Shown: positions 7,195 to 16,101 of the stretch, in pieces
Layout: each line of letters begins with the position of its first letter
Position numbering within the stretch: the stretch's first letter is position 1
Source of the DNA: Planctomycetota bacterium
GTDB lineage: Bacteria > Planctomycetota > UBA1135 > UBA2386
Length of the DNA stretch: 64,000 nucleotides
Reading direction: 5' to 3'
Assembly (NCBI GenBank): GCA_016794035.1
Contig: JAEUHS010000068.1
Coordinates: 1-64,000 of the forward strand
Notes under the pieces: model-generated
Database searches by the model: none
Told to the model about the DNA's origin: nothing
The model's input: the letters and a program-made list of their open reading frames with translations, nothing else
Made by a program: the position numbers and the translations under genes

Positions 7195-9852
7195 ATGTAC
7201 GTTCGTCTGCCGATCGTCGCACTAGTCGTTGTACTGTCAGGCCTTGCAGGTTGTGGCACCAAGGGGGCCGAGGTCGGCCAGGCCTCCTTCTCCTGCGTCG
7301 GCAGCGACGCCAAGGCCTTGTGTCTGCAGAACTGCAACCTCGGCTGCAGCTCGACCGGCTGCCAGCGCACCAACATCGCGCAGAACGAGATCATCGTGCT
7401 GCAATTCAGCGACAAGATCGATCCGGCGACGGTGTCGCCGTCGTCGATCCGCTTCCGCACGGCCGCCGGCGACCAGCCGGTCGGTGAGTTGTTCGTGCGG
7501 GAGAACCAGGTCGAGTTCGTGCCGACGCTGAGCATCTCGGGCGGGCAGACGTTCTTCGGTTTCGCCGCCGGCGAGACCTACACGATGACGATCCCGGGCG
7601 GCGAGGGCCAGCTCGGTGTGCTGCGCAGCACCTCGGGCAAGCCGTTCGAGAAGACGCTGACGTGCACGCTGCAATCGACCCTGGGCATCGTCGATCTCAA
7701 CGGCGTGCCGCCGAGCGCCAAGCTGATCTCGCCTGGGCTGGCCCAGCTCGCTTCGTCGCCGCGCGACATCGACATCGTGCTCGAGTTCAACGAGCTGATC
7801 GACGCGACGCCGTTCCTGGGTGGCACCACCAGTCCGATCTCCTATGCCGTGCGGCGCACGCGCGACACGATCGACCCGAACGACGGCGACGCGCGCGAGT
7901 GTGACCCGGCCTCGCAGCCGGTGACGCTGACCGGCAGCCAGCGGCTCGACTTCGACCCCTCGCGCAACGTCTCCATCGTGACGTTCCGGCCGGCGGGAAC
8001 CCTGCCCGGCAACGTCTGCGTGCAGATCACCGTCACCGGTGGCGTGCAGGATCTGTCGGGTCGGGCGGCCCAGCCACAGTCGTTCCAGTTCCTGACCGAG
8101 GTCGTGCCGCAGACGCAGGGTCAGAAGGCGGAGGAGTTCGACGACGACGCCAACCTCGACGTCGATGCCTCGTCCGGCACCTGGAGCGGCGGCGTGGCGT
8201 CGTTCGCGCGCATCGGCGGCGATGGCCGGCACGGCCCGTTCGACGTCTCGCTCGGCGTCGACAACGGGATGATCAACGGCAAGCGCACGTTCACGATCAA
8301 CACCAACAACACCGTGATCCCGGCCGCGAACACCACGACCGGTGCCGCGGTCGCGGTGACCGACGGACGGTTCTTCTTCACCCAGATGGTGGTGCCCAGC
8401 GACGTGCGGCTGCGCTTCACCGGCACCTCGCCGCCGGTGATCACCGTCGCGGGGCGGCTGGACATCCTCGGGGAGATCGACATCGCCGGTCAGTCCGTGG
8501 CGTCGTCACCCAGCACGATCGCCGGCCAGCCGGGCGGCGCCGGCGGCATCTTCGGCGGCGCCGGCGGCAAGGGCGGCGACCGGTCCACGGGCTTCGGCGT
8601 GCCGTCGCCGACCTGCAATGGCGAGGACGGTCAGCCGGCACGGGTCGTCGCCGGCCACGGCTATGCCGGTACGACGGCTGCGAGCGGCGGCCGCGGCTCG
8701 AGCCTGTTTCCCGCCTCCGGCCTCAGCGCCGACCTGGTCTATCCGGTGCCGCTGCCGGCGCTCGCCTACACCCCGTCCGCGGCGGCCGGTGGCGGTGGTG
8801 GTGGCTCCTGGCAGGCCGGCAGCCAGGGTCGCGTGGTCTCCAACAACCACCCCGATCCGGTGCTGCTGGTACCGCCGCGCCTCGACGCGATGGGGCCGCC
8901 GGCGCCCGGTGGCAGCGCCGTGCAACTGTTTCCGTTCCCGCCGCCGACCGGCAACCAGCGCAGCTCGGAGCACTTCCTGGTCGGCGGTGGCGGCGGTGGT
9001 GGTGCCGGCAGCCACGCCTGCCAGGCGCTGCACCTGGTGCGGACCTGGTCGAACGGCGGTGGCGGCGGCGGTGGCGGCGGCGCGATCGCGCTGCGCGCCG
9101 GCAACTCGCTGCGCCTCGCGCCGTCGTCGACCGTGCTCGCCAACGGTGGCAGCACGGCGGCGCTGAGCGGTCTGGCCAGCAACTCGCAGCCGGCGCCCGG
9201 CGGTGCCGGTGCCGGCGGCTCGGTGGTGTTGCAGTCGGGCAACCTGGTCGAGGTCGCCGGCGTCGTCGACGTGCGCGGCGGCACCGGCGGCACCTACAAC
9301 CGGTTCGCGAACGGCAGCCCGAACGTGGTGCCGAACAGCGCCACGGTCGTGATCCAGGGCGGCAACGGCGCGCCCGGCTTCGTGCGGCTCGAGGTCCCGG
9401 GCACGCCGACCACGGCGCTGCTCGCCAGCATGCTGCCGCCGCCGGTGGCGCAGAACGTCGCCCCGCTGGTCGAGCGCGACGACATCGTCAGCTGTCGCTC
9501 GAAGTTCTACTCCACCGGCCTGCTGTTCGGCCCCGACTTCCAGCGCTACGAGATCTACGCGACGGTCGACGGCGTCCCGACGGTGTTCAGCGACGATCCG
9601 GCGGTCTCGAATCAACCGGCCCAGCAAGGCGCCGCGGTGCGGGCCCTGTTCCAGGCGGCCACGGTCGACCCGGTGACCGGTGAGGCGACCGAGACCCGCG
9701 AGTGGCGCACCTCGGTGCGCACGTCGGGCAACCAGGTCGGCATCGCCTCCGACGGGCTGACCTCGTTCCGCTTCATCCTGGTGATGGACCAGGTCCTGGC
9801 TCAGACGGTCACGATCGACCGGCTCGTCGTCTACTATCTGTCCTCGACGTGA
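7195..9852 (+). CDS. Glycine-rich surface lipoprotein, paralogue 1
   Basis: The protein has 885 residues. It starts with a lipoprotein signal ending in LSGLAGC (C20 lipidated). A compact Cys cluster follows within residues ~34-56 ('CLQNCNLGCSSTGC'). Two Ig-like 'Big_5/SbsA' style domains come next ('IIVLQFSDKIDPATVSPSSI' and 'IDIVLEFNELIDATPF'). From ~430 onward the chain alternates Gly runs with short strands, for example 'ITVAGRLDILGEIDIAGQ', a Gly9 run then 'AIALRAGNSLRLAPSSTVL', and 'LVEVAGVVDVRGGTGG'. This is the pattern of a glycine-rich beta-solenoid. A non-repetitive ~130-residue domain closes it. It is likely anchored on the cell surface; the function is unknown. The frame is open upstream to 5554 without coding character, so I start at the signal peptide ATG. 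Its stop overlaps the start of paralogue 2 (TGATG). Confidence 0.85.
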   Translation: MYVRLPIVALVVVLSGLAGCGTKGAEVGQASFSCVGSDAKALCLQNCNLGCSSTGCQRTNIAQNEIIVLQFSDKIDPATVSPSSIRFRTAAGDQPVGELFVRENQVEFVPTLSISGGQTFFGFAAGETYTMTIPGGEGQLGVLRSTSGKPFEKTLTCTLQSTLGIVDLNGVPPSAKLISPGLAQLASSPRDIDIVLEFNELIDATPFLGGTTSPISYAVRRTRDTIDPNDGDARECDPASQPVTLTGSQRLDFDPSRNVSIVTFRPAGTLPGNVCVQITVTGGVQDLSGRAAQPQSFQFLTEVVPQTQGQKAEEFDDDANLDVDASSGTWSGGVASFARIGGDGRHGPFDVSLGVDNGMINGKRTFTINTNNTVIPAANTTTGAAVAVTDGRFFFTQMVVPSDVRLRFTGTSPPVITVAGRLDILGEIDIAGQSVASSPSTIAGQPGGAGGIFGGAGGKGGDRSTGFGVPSPTCNGEDGQPARVVAGHGYAGTTAASGGRGSSLFPASGLSADLVYPVPLPALAYTPSAAAGGGGGGSWQAGSQGRVVSNNHPDPVLLVPPRLDAMGPPAPGGSAVQLFPFPPPTGNQRSSEHFLVGGGGGGGAGSHACQALHLVRTWSNGGGGGGGGGAIALRAGNSLRLAPSSTVLANGGSTAALSGLASNSQPAPGGAGAGGSVVLQSGNLVEVAGVVDVRGGTGGTYNRFANGSPNVVPNSATVVIQGGNGAPGFVRLEVPGTPTTALLASMLPPPVAQNVAPLVERDDIVSCRSKFYSTGLLFGPDFQRYEIYATVDGVPTVFSDDPAVSNQPAQQGAAVRALFQAATVDPVTGEATETREWRTSVRTSGNQVGIASDGLTSFRFILVMDQVLAQTVTIDRLVVYYLSST

Positions 9853-12662
9853 TGCAATCCCGTTCTCGCACGCCTCGACTCGTGGCACTCCCGATGCGCA
9901 ACCAACCTCTCTCCCAGATTCCGGCGGGCAAGCTCTCGTTCGGCCGGCTGCTGTCCGGCCTGCTGCTGCTCGGCGCGGCCGCCTGTTCCACCGGCACGAC
10001 GGACGACACGGCCGACGTGCGCGTCCGGTGCATCAACGGCGACGCGTTCTGCGTGATCAGCTGTGATCTCGGCTGCGGTCAGACCGGCTGTTCGGTCACC
10101 GAGATCGCCGAGAACCAGAAGCTGCGCTGGGTGTTCTCGGACCGCATCGATCCGGCGTCGGTCAATGGCGCCAGCGTCTCCATCCGCACCACGACCGGCG
10201 TCGTTCCGGACGGCGACCTGCTGGTGAAGGACCGCGAGCTGACGTTCGCGCCGCGCGTGCGCACGGTGAACGGCGTCAGCACGTTCGGCTTCCTGCGCAA
10301 CGAGAGCTACGTCATCACCCTCGGCGACGCTGCGTCGGGCCAGGGAGTGCGCAGCATCTCCGGCGCGGGGCTGAAGCGACAGGTGTCGTGCACGGTGCTG
10401 GTGTCGCGCGGCATCCAGGACGAGGATCAGCTGCCGCCGACCGTCGAACTGGTGGCGCCGGCCAACACCGTCGGCGTGCCGCTGCAGCCGACCGTCGTGC
10501 TGCGGTTCTCCGAGTTGATCGACACCACGGCGCTGCAGGGTGCCCTCAGCGCGTCGTCGCCGGTGCAGTTCCTGCTGAAGGGCACGACCTCGGTCGGCGG
10601 TTCGCTCGTCTGTGACTCGCTGCAGGCCGGCACCGCGCTCCAGGGCATCCCGGTGCTGTCGACCGAGCGGGTCGGCGACCGCGACGTGACGGTGCTGTCG
10701 TTCACGGTGCCGCTGGAACTGCCGGGCAACGCGTGCCTGACCGTCAACGTGACCGCCGACGTGCGCGACCTCTCCGGTCGCCAGGGCGTGCCCGCCTCGT
10801 TCGAGCTGCTGACGACCAGCGGCACCTCGCAGCCGATCACCGTCACCGAGACGTTCGGCAACAGCAACAACCAGGACCTCAGTGTCTCCAGTTCGGCCTG
10901 GAACGCCGGCGCGCGGCCGGGGCTGATCGGCAACGACGGCCGCCACGGCTCGTTCGACGTCGCCCTCGGCGTGCCGAAGGGCGGCGGGACCTACGAGTGG
11001 AACACGGACAGCTTCGTGATCCCGGCGGCGCGCAGCCTGACGGGCCTCGAGTACCTGGTCACCGACGGCAAGTTCTACTTCAGCGACTTCGTGCTGCCCG
11101 AGAACACGACGCTGAAGTTCGTCGGCACCGTGCCGCCCCAGATCTGGGTGCGCGGCAGCGCCGACATCCGTGGCACCATCGACATCAGCGCGGCGGACAT
11201 GCCGTTCTGGATCCCGACCAGCGGTCCGGCGGCGGGACAGCGGGTGCAGGACTTCAACGCGCTCGGTCCGTCGTACACCTACTCCGTCACGGTGCCGAAC
11301 TTCGCCGACGGCCAGCCGGGCGGCGCCGGCGGCATCGGTGGTGGTCGCGGCGGCGCCGGCGCGCAGGAGTGCCGGCTCGACGGCGACGTCGTGCAGACGA
11401 TCGGCCTCGAGGTCGTGCACATCTACTACGGGCGCCGCGGCGAGGACGTCAAGGTGCCCGCCGGCCACGCCTACACCGCCGCGACCGCCGACACCGGCGG
11501 CAAGGGCTCGCTGCTGCACCCGCTGGCCGGCAACACCCTGGCCGCCAGCACGCCGCTGCTGGGCTTCCTCTACCGCGGCAACTTCACGCCGGGTGGTGGC
11601 GGCGGCGGCTTCTCGGGACCGGGCGGCCTGGCGACCTTCACGCCGCTGACCGGTGCCTCCATCAGCACCGTGCAGCCGGGCGGCGGCGCCTTCGCGCTGC
11701 TGCCGCTGCCGACGCCGCTGCCGAGCGGTTTCTCGTCGCTGAACCACTTCGTCGTCGGCGGTTCCGGCGGCGGTGGTGGCGGCTCGCACGCGTTCGGCAC
11801 CCAGAACAACGCCTCGATCGGCTACTACGTCGCCGGCAGCGGTGGTTCGGGCGGCGGCGGCGCGATGGCGATCCGCGCCGGTGGCGATGTGACCGTCGCG
11901 GCGACGGCCAATCTGCTGTCGAAGGGTGGCGAGGGCGTGCTGATCACCGGCGACACGCCGTCGACGCCGCTGCCCGACGCCTTCTGGGGCGTCTCGTCGC
12001 CGGGTGGTGGTGGTTCGGGCGGTTCGTTCCTGTTGCAGGCCGGCCGCACGCTGGTCTGCAACGGCAACATCAACGTCAGCGGCGGCGCGGGCAGCCGCAC
12101 CGGCAGCATTTCGATCCTCAGCACCGGGACGCCGGCGGCGTTCAACATCGTCAGCCAGGCCGGTGCCGGTGCGCCGGGCTTCTACCGCCTCGAGTCGGGC
12201 ATCGGCTTGCCGGTCTTCACCGGCACGGCCGTGCCGGCCTACAACGCCGCGAACAACGCCGGGCTGCTGATCGACCGCGACGCGCTCAGCGGCAGCATGT
12301 CGAAGTGGCGCTCGTCGGGGCGCTTCTTCCCGCCGCAGTGGCTGCGCTACGAGCTGGACGTCGACCTCGACGGCAACGGCTCGGTCGACACGACCTTCAC
12401 CGATTCGGGTCTGCCCGGCACGATGAAGGCGAGCGACCCGAACGGGCCGGTGCGCATCCTGTTCCAGGGGGCGCGGCTCAACCAGGCGGGCGACGCCCCG
12501 CTGCCGGGGGTGCTGCCGATCTGGCGCGACGGCATCGGCAGCGGTTCGGGCCCGGGCATCAACCTCGACTCGGTGACCGGCTTCCGCTTCCAGCTGCTGT
12601 TCAACCGCACGATGTTCCCGGACACGGTGGTCCGCGGCCTGCGCGTCTACGCCCAGACGTGA
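9852..12662 (+). CDS. Glycine-rich surface lipoprotein, paralogue 2
   Basis: The protein has 936 residues and is a tandem paralogue of the preceding gene with the same order of parts. There is a lipobox (LLGAAAC), a Cys cluster ('CVISCDLGCGQTGC'), two Ig-like domains ('LRWVFSDRIDPASVNGASV', 'VVLRFSELIDTTALQG') and a shared motif ('GNDGRHGSFDVALGV' against 'GGDGRHGPFDVSLGV'). Gly-rich solenoid blades and a similar C-terminal domain ending in 'RGLRVYAQT' follow. The start at 9852 overlaps the upstream stop; an ATG at 9894 would give a more normal signal peptide of ~31 residues and may be the true start. It probably sits on the cell surface beside its paralogue. The reading is confident for gene and paralogy, not for function. 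Confidence 0.85.
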   Translation: MQSRSRTPRLVALPMRNQPLSQIPAGKLSFGRLLSGLLLLGAAACSTGTTDDTADVRVRCINGDAFCVISCDLGCGQTGCSVTEIAENQKLRWVFSDRIDPASVNGASVSIRTTTGVVPDGDLLVKDRELTFAPRVRTVNGVSTFGFLRNESYVITLGDAASGQGVRSISGAGLKRQVSCTVLVSRGIQDEDQLPPTVELVAPANTVGVPLQPTVVLRFSELIDTTALQGALSASSPVQFLLKGTTSVGGSLVCDSLQAGTALQGIPVLSTERVGDRDVTVLSFTVPLELPGNACLTVNVTADVRDLSGRQGVPASFELLTTSGTSQPITVTETFGNSNNQDLSVSSSAWNAGARPGLIGNDGRHGSFDVALGVPKGGGTYEWNTDSFVIPAARSLTGLEYLVTDGKFYFSDFVLPENTTLKFVGTVPPQIWVRGSADIRGTIDISAADMPFWIPTSGPAAGQRVQDFNALGPSYTYSVTVPNFADGQPGGAGGIGGGRGGAGAQECRLDGDVVQTIGLEVVHIYYGRRGEDVKVPAGHAYTAATADTGGKGSLLHPLAGNTLAASTPLLGFLYRGNFTPGGGGGGFSGPGGLATFTPLTGASISTVQPGGGAFALLPLPTPLPSGFSSLNHFVVGGSGGGGGGSHAFGTQNNASIGYYVAGSGGSGGGGAMAIRAGGDVTVAATANLLSKGGEGVLITGDTPSTPLPDAFWGVSSPGGGGSGGSFLLQAGRTLVCNGNINVSGGAGSRTGSISILSTGTPAAFNIVSQAGAGAPGFYRLESGIGLPVFTGTAVPAYNAANNAGLLIDRDALSGSMSKWRSSGRFFPPQWLRYELDVDLDGNGSVDTTFTDSGLPGTMKASDPNGPVRILFQGARLNQAGDAPLPGVLPIWRDGIGSGSGPGINLDSVTGFRFQLLFNRTMFPDTVVRGLRVYAQT

Positions 12663-12675
12663 TCGTCGCCCCGTC

Positions 12676-13914
12676 GTGAACCTGCCCCGGGGGGACGCGG
12701 CGCCGGGGTCCGGTTCTCCGGTCCCTCGCGGCGGCGGCCGCCTCGCCGTGCGCTGCATCGTCGTCGATCCGCAGCACACGCTCGCGCCGGGTGAGGTCGT
12801 CTGGGACGCCGGCGGTCGCATCGTGCAGCTGCGGCGCGCCCGCCGCGCGCAGGCGGATCTGTGCCTGTTGCCGGGTCTCGTCGACGCCCACGTGCACCTG
12901 CAGCTCGAACCGCTGCGCGGTCGCACGCCGCCGCGCGCCTTCGTGCCCTGGGTGGAGGCGGTGATGGCGGCCCAGCGCGGGGCTCTGCCGCTGCAGTTGC
13001 GACAGCGCGCGCGGCGGGCGGCGTCGATGCTGCTGCGCGACGGTGCCGTCGCGTTCGGCGAGATCGACGGCAGCGGCCAGAGCCTCGCCGCGCTCCGCGC
13101 CACGCCGGCGAGCGGCCGCAGCTACCGCGAGCTCACCGGCTTCCACCTCGGCGCCGAGGCCAGCCGCGCACTGGTGCGCGAGCGACGCCTCGCCGCGGCG
13201 GGCGCGTTCGCGACCGGTCTGTCACCGCACGCGCCGTACTCGGTGTCGCCCGAGTTGTTCGCCGCAGCGCGCGCGGCCAGCCGGTACCTCACCGTGCACT
13301 GCGCCGAGACCGCCGAGGAGCAGGAGTTCCTGCGCCGCGGCCGCGGCCCGTTCCGCGACCTGCTGCAGCAGCTCGGCCGCCTGCCCGACGGTTTCCGCGC
13401 GCCGGGCATCGGCGCCGTGCGCTGGCTCGAACGGCTCGGCGTGCTGGCGCCGACGACCCTGCTGGTGCACTGCCAGGAGCTCGAGCGCGGCGACGTCGCC
13501 CGCATCGCCGGCGCCGGTGCGCCCGTCGTCGTGTGCCCGGGCACCATCGACTGGTTCGACCGCACGCCGCCGCCGGTGCCGCGCTGGCTACGCGCCGGGA
13601 TCCCGGTCGCGCTGGGCACCGACTCGCGGGCCAGCAACGACGCGTGGTCGATGCGGCACGAACTGCGACGCGCGGCGGCGCTGTGGCCCGATCTGGCGCC
13701 CTCCGAACTGCTGGCGATGGCGACCACGGCGGGCGGCCGCGCGCTGCGCCTGCCCGGCCTCGGCCGTCTGCGCCGCGGCGGCCGCGCCGACTTCGTCGCG
13801 GTGCGCGGCAGCGAGCCCCGGCGCGTCGTCGAGGACTTCGTGCACGGTCGGGTGCGGCCCGCGTTCGTGGTCGCCGGTGGGGTGCGGGTGCCCGCGGCGA
13901 GGCTCCGTCGTTGA
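12676..13914 (+). CDS. Amidohydrolase / deaminase-family metalloenzyme
   Basis: The protein has 412 residues of the amidohydrolase superfamily (cytosine/adenosine-deaminase-like, ATZ/TRZ group). The first ~65 residues plus the C-terminus form the small beta domain. The metal-binding HxH is H72/H74 in 'VDAHVHL'. 'SPHAPYSVSPELF' at ~178, 'VHCQELE' and 'LGTDSRASND' at ~310 supply the further His and Asp ligands. Such enzymes deaminate purine-like or adenosyl compounds. Aminodeoxyfutalosine deaminase (menaquinone) and S-adenosylhomocysteine deaminase are candidates, but nothing in the neighbourhood decides. The GTG start is 13 nt after the lipoprotein stop. The first 22 residues are low complexity, so a later start is possible. 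Confidence 0.8.
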   Translation: MNLPRGDAAPGSGSPVPRGGGRLAVRCIVVDPQHTLAPGEVVWDAGGRIVQLRRARRAQADLCLLPGLVDAHVHLQLEPLRGRTPPRAFVPWVEAVMAAQRGALPLQLRQRARRAASMLLRDGAVAFGEIDGSGQSLAALRATPASGRSYRELTGFHLGAEASRALVRERRLAAAGAFATGLSPHAPYSVSPELFAAARAASRYLTVHCAETAEEQEFLRRGRGPFRDLLQQLGRLPDGFRAPGIGAVRWLERLGVLAPTTLLVHCQELERGDVARIAGAGAPVVVCPGTIDWFDRTPPPVPRWLRAGIPVALGTDSRASNDAWSMRHELRRAAALWPDLAPSELLAMATTAGGRALRLPGLGRLRRGGRADFVAVRGSEPRRVVEDFVHGRVRPAFVVAGGVRVPAARLRR

Positions 13915-13966
13915 GCCACCGCCGGCAGGCCCCTACAGTCGTCGGCTGCACCTGCGTTCCCGTCCC

Positions 13967-14953
13967 TTGAAGACCGTTCCCGAACTCCTGCGCGCCACCG
14001 ACCGGATCCTGCTGACCGGTCACGAGAACCCCGACGGGGACTGCCTCGGCGCCCAGGTCGCGTTGTTCCACCTGCTGCGGGCGCTCGGCAAGTCGCCGGT
14101 GATCGTCAACCCGGACCCGATCGGGCGCAGCTACGACTTCCTGTTGCGGCACACGCCGTTCTCGCACGCGCGCGGCGACGACCCGTTGCCGCCGTTCGAC
14201 GCCGTGGTGCTGCTCGACTGCGCGCAGCTGTCGCGCGTCGGCGCGCTCGGCCAGCGGCTGCGGCTGAGCGGCGTGCCGATCGCCGTGATCGACCACCACG
14301 TCGGCAGCGAGAACGGCGACGGCAGCGTCAGCTTCGTCGATGCGAGCGCGGCGGCCACCGGCGCGCTGGTGCGCCGGCTGTTCCGCGAGTTCGGTGTGCC
14401 GCTCGACGCGGCCGCGGCCGAAGGCGTGTTCCTGTCGCTGGTGTCCGACACCGGCTGGTTCCGCTACAGCAACGCCGACGCCGAGGTGTTCGCGATCACC
14501 AGCGAACTGGTCGCCGCGGGCGTCGACGTCAGTCTCGTCTTCGACAGCCTCTACCGCCGCAACCACCCGGATTCGATCGAACTGCTCGCCGGGGCGCTGC
14601 AGCGCGCGCGCCTGCGGCTCGACGGCCAGCTCGCGCTGGTGTCGCTGGACCGCACGTGGATGGATCGCGCGGCCAACGCCGACTTCGACACCGATGCCGT
14701 GCTGGATCCGCTGCGCTCGATCGAGGGCGTCGAGGTCGTCGCGCTGCTGAAGGAGCGCTTCGACGGCAGCGTCAAGGCCTCGTTGCGCGCGCGCAACGAC
14801 GTCGACGTGCAGGCCATCGTCGCGCAGTTCGGTGGCGGCGGGCACAAGAAGGCCGCGGGCGCGAACATGCGCATGGCGATCGGCGCCGCCGAGGCGGCGA
14901 TCGAAGCCGCGGTGCAGCAGGCGCTCCAGGGGGCCGTCCCGAGGCAGCCTTGA
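13967..14953 (+). CDS. nrnA: DHH/DHHA1 phosphoesterase, NrnA-like oligoribonuclease / pAp phosphatase
   Basis: The protein has 328 residues. The DHH domain comes first, with metal ligands in 'GHENPDGDCLGA' (H19, D23, D25), D84 in 'VVLLDCAQ' and the DHH triad at 109-111. The DHHA1 domain has the substrate loop 'GGGGHKKAAGANM' near the end. The family degrades nano-RNA and pAp, clearing the last oligonucleotides of RNA decay in the cytosol. The only start that keeps the whole first strand is TTG at 13967; no ATG or GTG lies nearby in frame. A TACAGT hexamer at 13934-13939 could be a -10 site. The stop overlaps the TTG start of the metallophosphoesterase (TTGA), which suggests coupled translation. 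Confidence 0.85.
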   Translation: MKTVPELLRATDRILLTGHENPDGDCLGAQVALFHLLRALGKSPVIVNPDPIGRSYDFLLRHTPFSHARGDDPLPPFDAVVLLDCAQLSRVGALGQRLRLSGVPIAVIDHHVGSENGDGSVSFVDASAAATGALVRRLFREFGVPLDAAAAEGVFLSLVSDTGWFRYSNADAEVFAITSELVAAGVDVSLVFDSLYRRNHPDSIELLAGALQRARLRLDGQLALVSLDRTWMDRAANADFDTDAVLDPLRSIEGVEVVALLKERFDGSVKASLRARNDVDVQAIVAQFGGGGHKKAAGANMRMAIGAAEAAIEAAVQQALQGAVPRQP

Positions 14954-15699
14954 CCACGCTGGCGCTGATCTCGGACCTGCACAGCAACCTCGAGGCGCTC
15001 GACGTCGTGCTGCGGCGCATCGAGGCGCTCGGCGTCGACGAGATCGCCTGCCTCGGCGACGTGGTCGGCTACGGCACCGATCCGCTGCCGGTCACGCGGC
15101 TGGTGATGCAGCGCTGTCGTTGGACGATCAAGGGCAACCACGACTGGGGCCTGTTCCACGGCCTCGACGACTTCAATCCGCTGGCCCGTGAGGCGCTGGT
15201 CTACAACCGGCGGCTGCTGCAGCCGTCGTGGCTGCGGCCGCGACGGCGCGCGGCCTGGGAATTCCTGCGCGATCTGCCGGAACGCATGCAGGCGTACGGC
15301 TTCCTGTTCTGCCACGGCTCGCCGCGCGACCCGGTGATGGAGTACGTGCTGAAGAGCGACGGCTTCCTCGAGCCGGACAAGATGCAGCAGCTGTTCGGCC
15401 TGATCGACCGGCCGTGTTTCGTCGGCCACACGCACTGGCCGGGCGTGCACCGCGCCGACTTCCGCTTCGTGCAGGCGACCGACGAGCAGCGCGAGTTCAA
15501 GCTCGACGGGCCGTGCATCGTCAACGTCGGCAGCGTCGGCCAGCCGCGCGACGGCGACCCGCGCGCGTCGTTCGCGGTCGTCGACGGCGACCGCGTCGAG
15601 ATCCACCGCGTCCCGTACGACTTCCGGCGCACGCAGGCGAAGATCCTGGCCGCCGGTCTGCACCCAGCGCTGGCGGAACGGCTGGCGCGCGGCAAGTGA
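14950..15699 (+). CDS. Calcineurin-like metallophosphoesterase (YfcE-type)
   Basis: The protein has 249 residues and carries every metal-binding block of the class: 'ISDLHSN' (D9, H11), 'CLGDVVGYG', 'KGNHDW', 'CHGSP' and 'VGHTHWP'. The small size and the N-terminal 'LALISDLHSNLEAL' place it with the YfcE/Mj0936 group of di-metal phosphodiesterases; the natural substrate is unknown. The start is TTG overlapping the nrnA stop by 4 nt, and the product's first strand begins right there, so a later start would cut the D-x-H motif. The downstream CutA gene starts inside its stop (GTGA). Coupling to a nano-RNase hints at a role in nucleotide turnover, which is inference only. Confidence 0.85.
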   Translation: MTTLALISDLHSNLEALDVVLRRIEALGVDEIACLGDVVGYGTDPLPVTRLVMQRCRWTIKGNHDWGLFHGLDDFNPLAREALVYNRRLLQPSWLRPRRRAAWEFLRDLPERMQAYGFLFCHGSPRDPVMEYVLKSDGFLEPDKMQQLFGLIDRPCFVGHTHWPGVHRADFRFVQATDEQREFKLDGPCIVNVGSVGQPRDGDPRASFAVVDGDRVEIHRVPYDFRRTQAKILAAGLHPALAERLARGK

Positions 15700-16043
15700 A
15701 CCCGCCGGTCGTCGTCGTCCTGTGCACCGCGCCCGCGGCGGGTGCCGACGGCAAGCTCGGCGCCGTCGATCTGGCCCGGCAGCTGGTCGAGGAGGGACTG
15801 TGCGCCTGCGTCAACGTGTTGCCCGGCGTGCGCTCGTTCTTCCGCTGGCAGGACGAGGTCGATCAGGCCGAGGAACTGCTGCTGATCGGCAAGACCACCG
15901 CGAGTGCCTCGCGCCGCCTGCGGGACCGCATCGTCGAACTGCATCCGTACCAGATCCCCGAGGTGCTCGAACTGCCGGTCGCCGACGGGTTGCCCGCGTA
16001 CCTGCAGTGGCTGGTCGGCAGCGTGCACCCGGGGCGGATCTGA
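15696..16043 (+). CDS. cutA: CutA1 divalent-ion tolerance protein
   Basis: The protein has 115 residues, the usual size for CutA. Family landmarks are 'VVLCTAPAAG', 'LARQLVEEGLCACVNVLPGV', 'SFFRWQDEVDQAEELLLIGKT' and 'HPYQIPEVLELPV'. CutA is a trimeric PII-like cytosolic protein linked to copper and divalent-metal tolerance; its biochemical role is still open. The GTG start overlaps the preceding stop by 4 nt. I see no metal transporter or metal-responsive regulator adjacent, although a SLC13-type carrier follows after 58 nt. Confidence 0.93.
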   Translation: MNPPVVVVLCTAPAAGADGKLGAVDLARQLVEEGLCACVNVLPGVRSFFRWQDEVDQAEELLLIGKTTASASRRLRDRIVELHPYQIPEVLELPVADGLPAYLQWLVGSVHPGRI

Positions 16044-16101
16044 CCGACCCGTGGCCGCTCGCACCGAAGCACTGCCGGCGGCCGCCTCGGAGGTGCGCGC
16101 G

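Noticed and set aside
9834..13103. A 1089-codon minus-strand frame opposite the second lipoprotein
   Set aside because: Arg/Asp/His-rich antisense of glycine codons, with no motif. The plus strand has lipobox, Cys cluster and amidohydrolase motifs.
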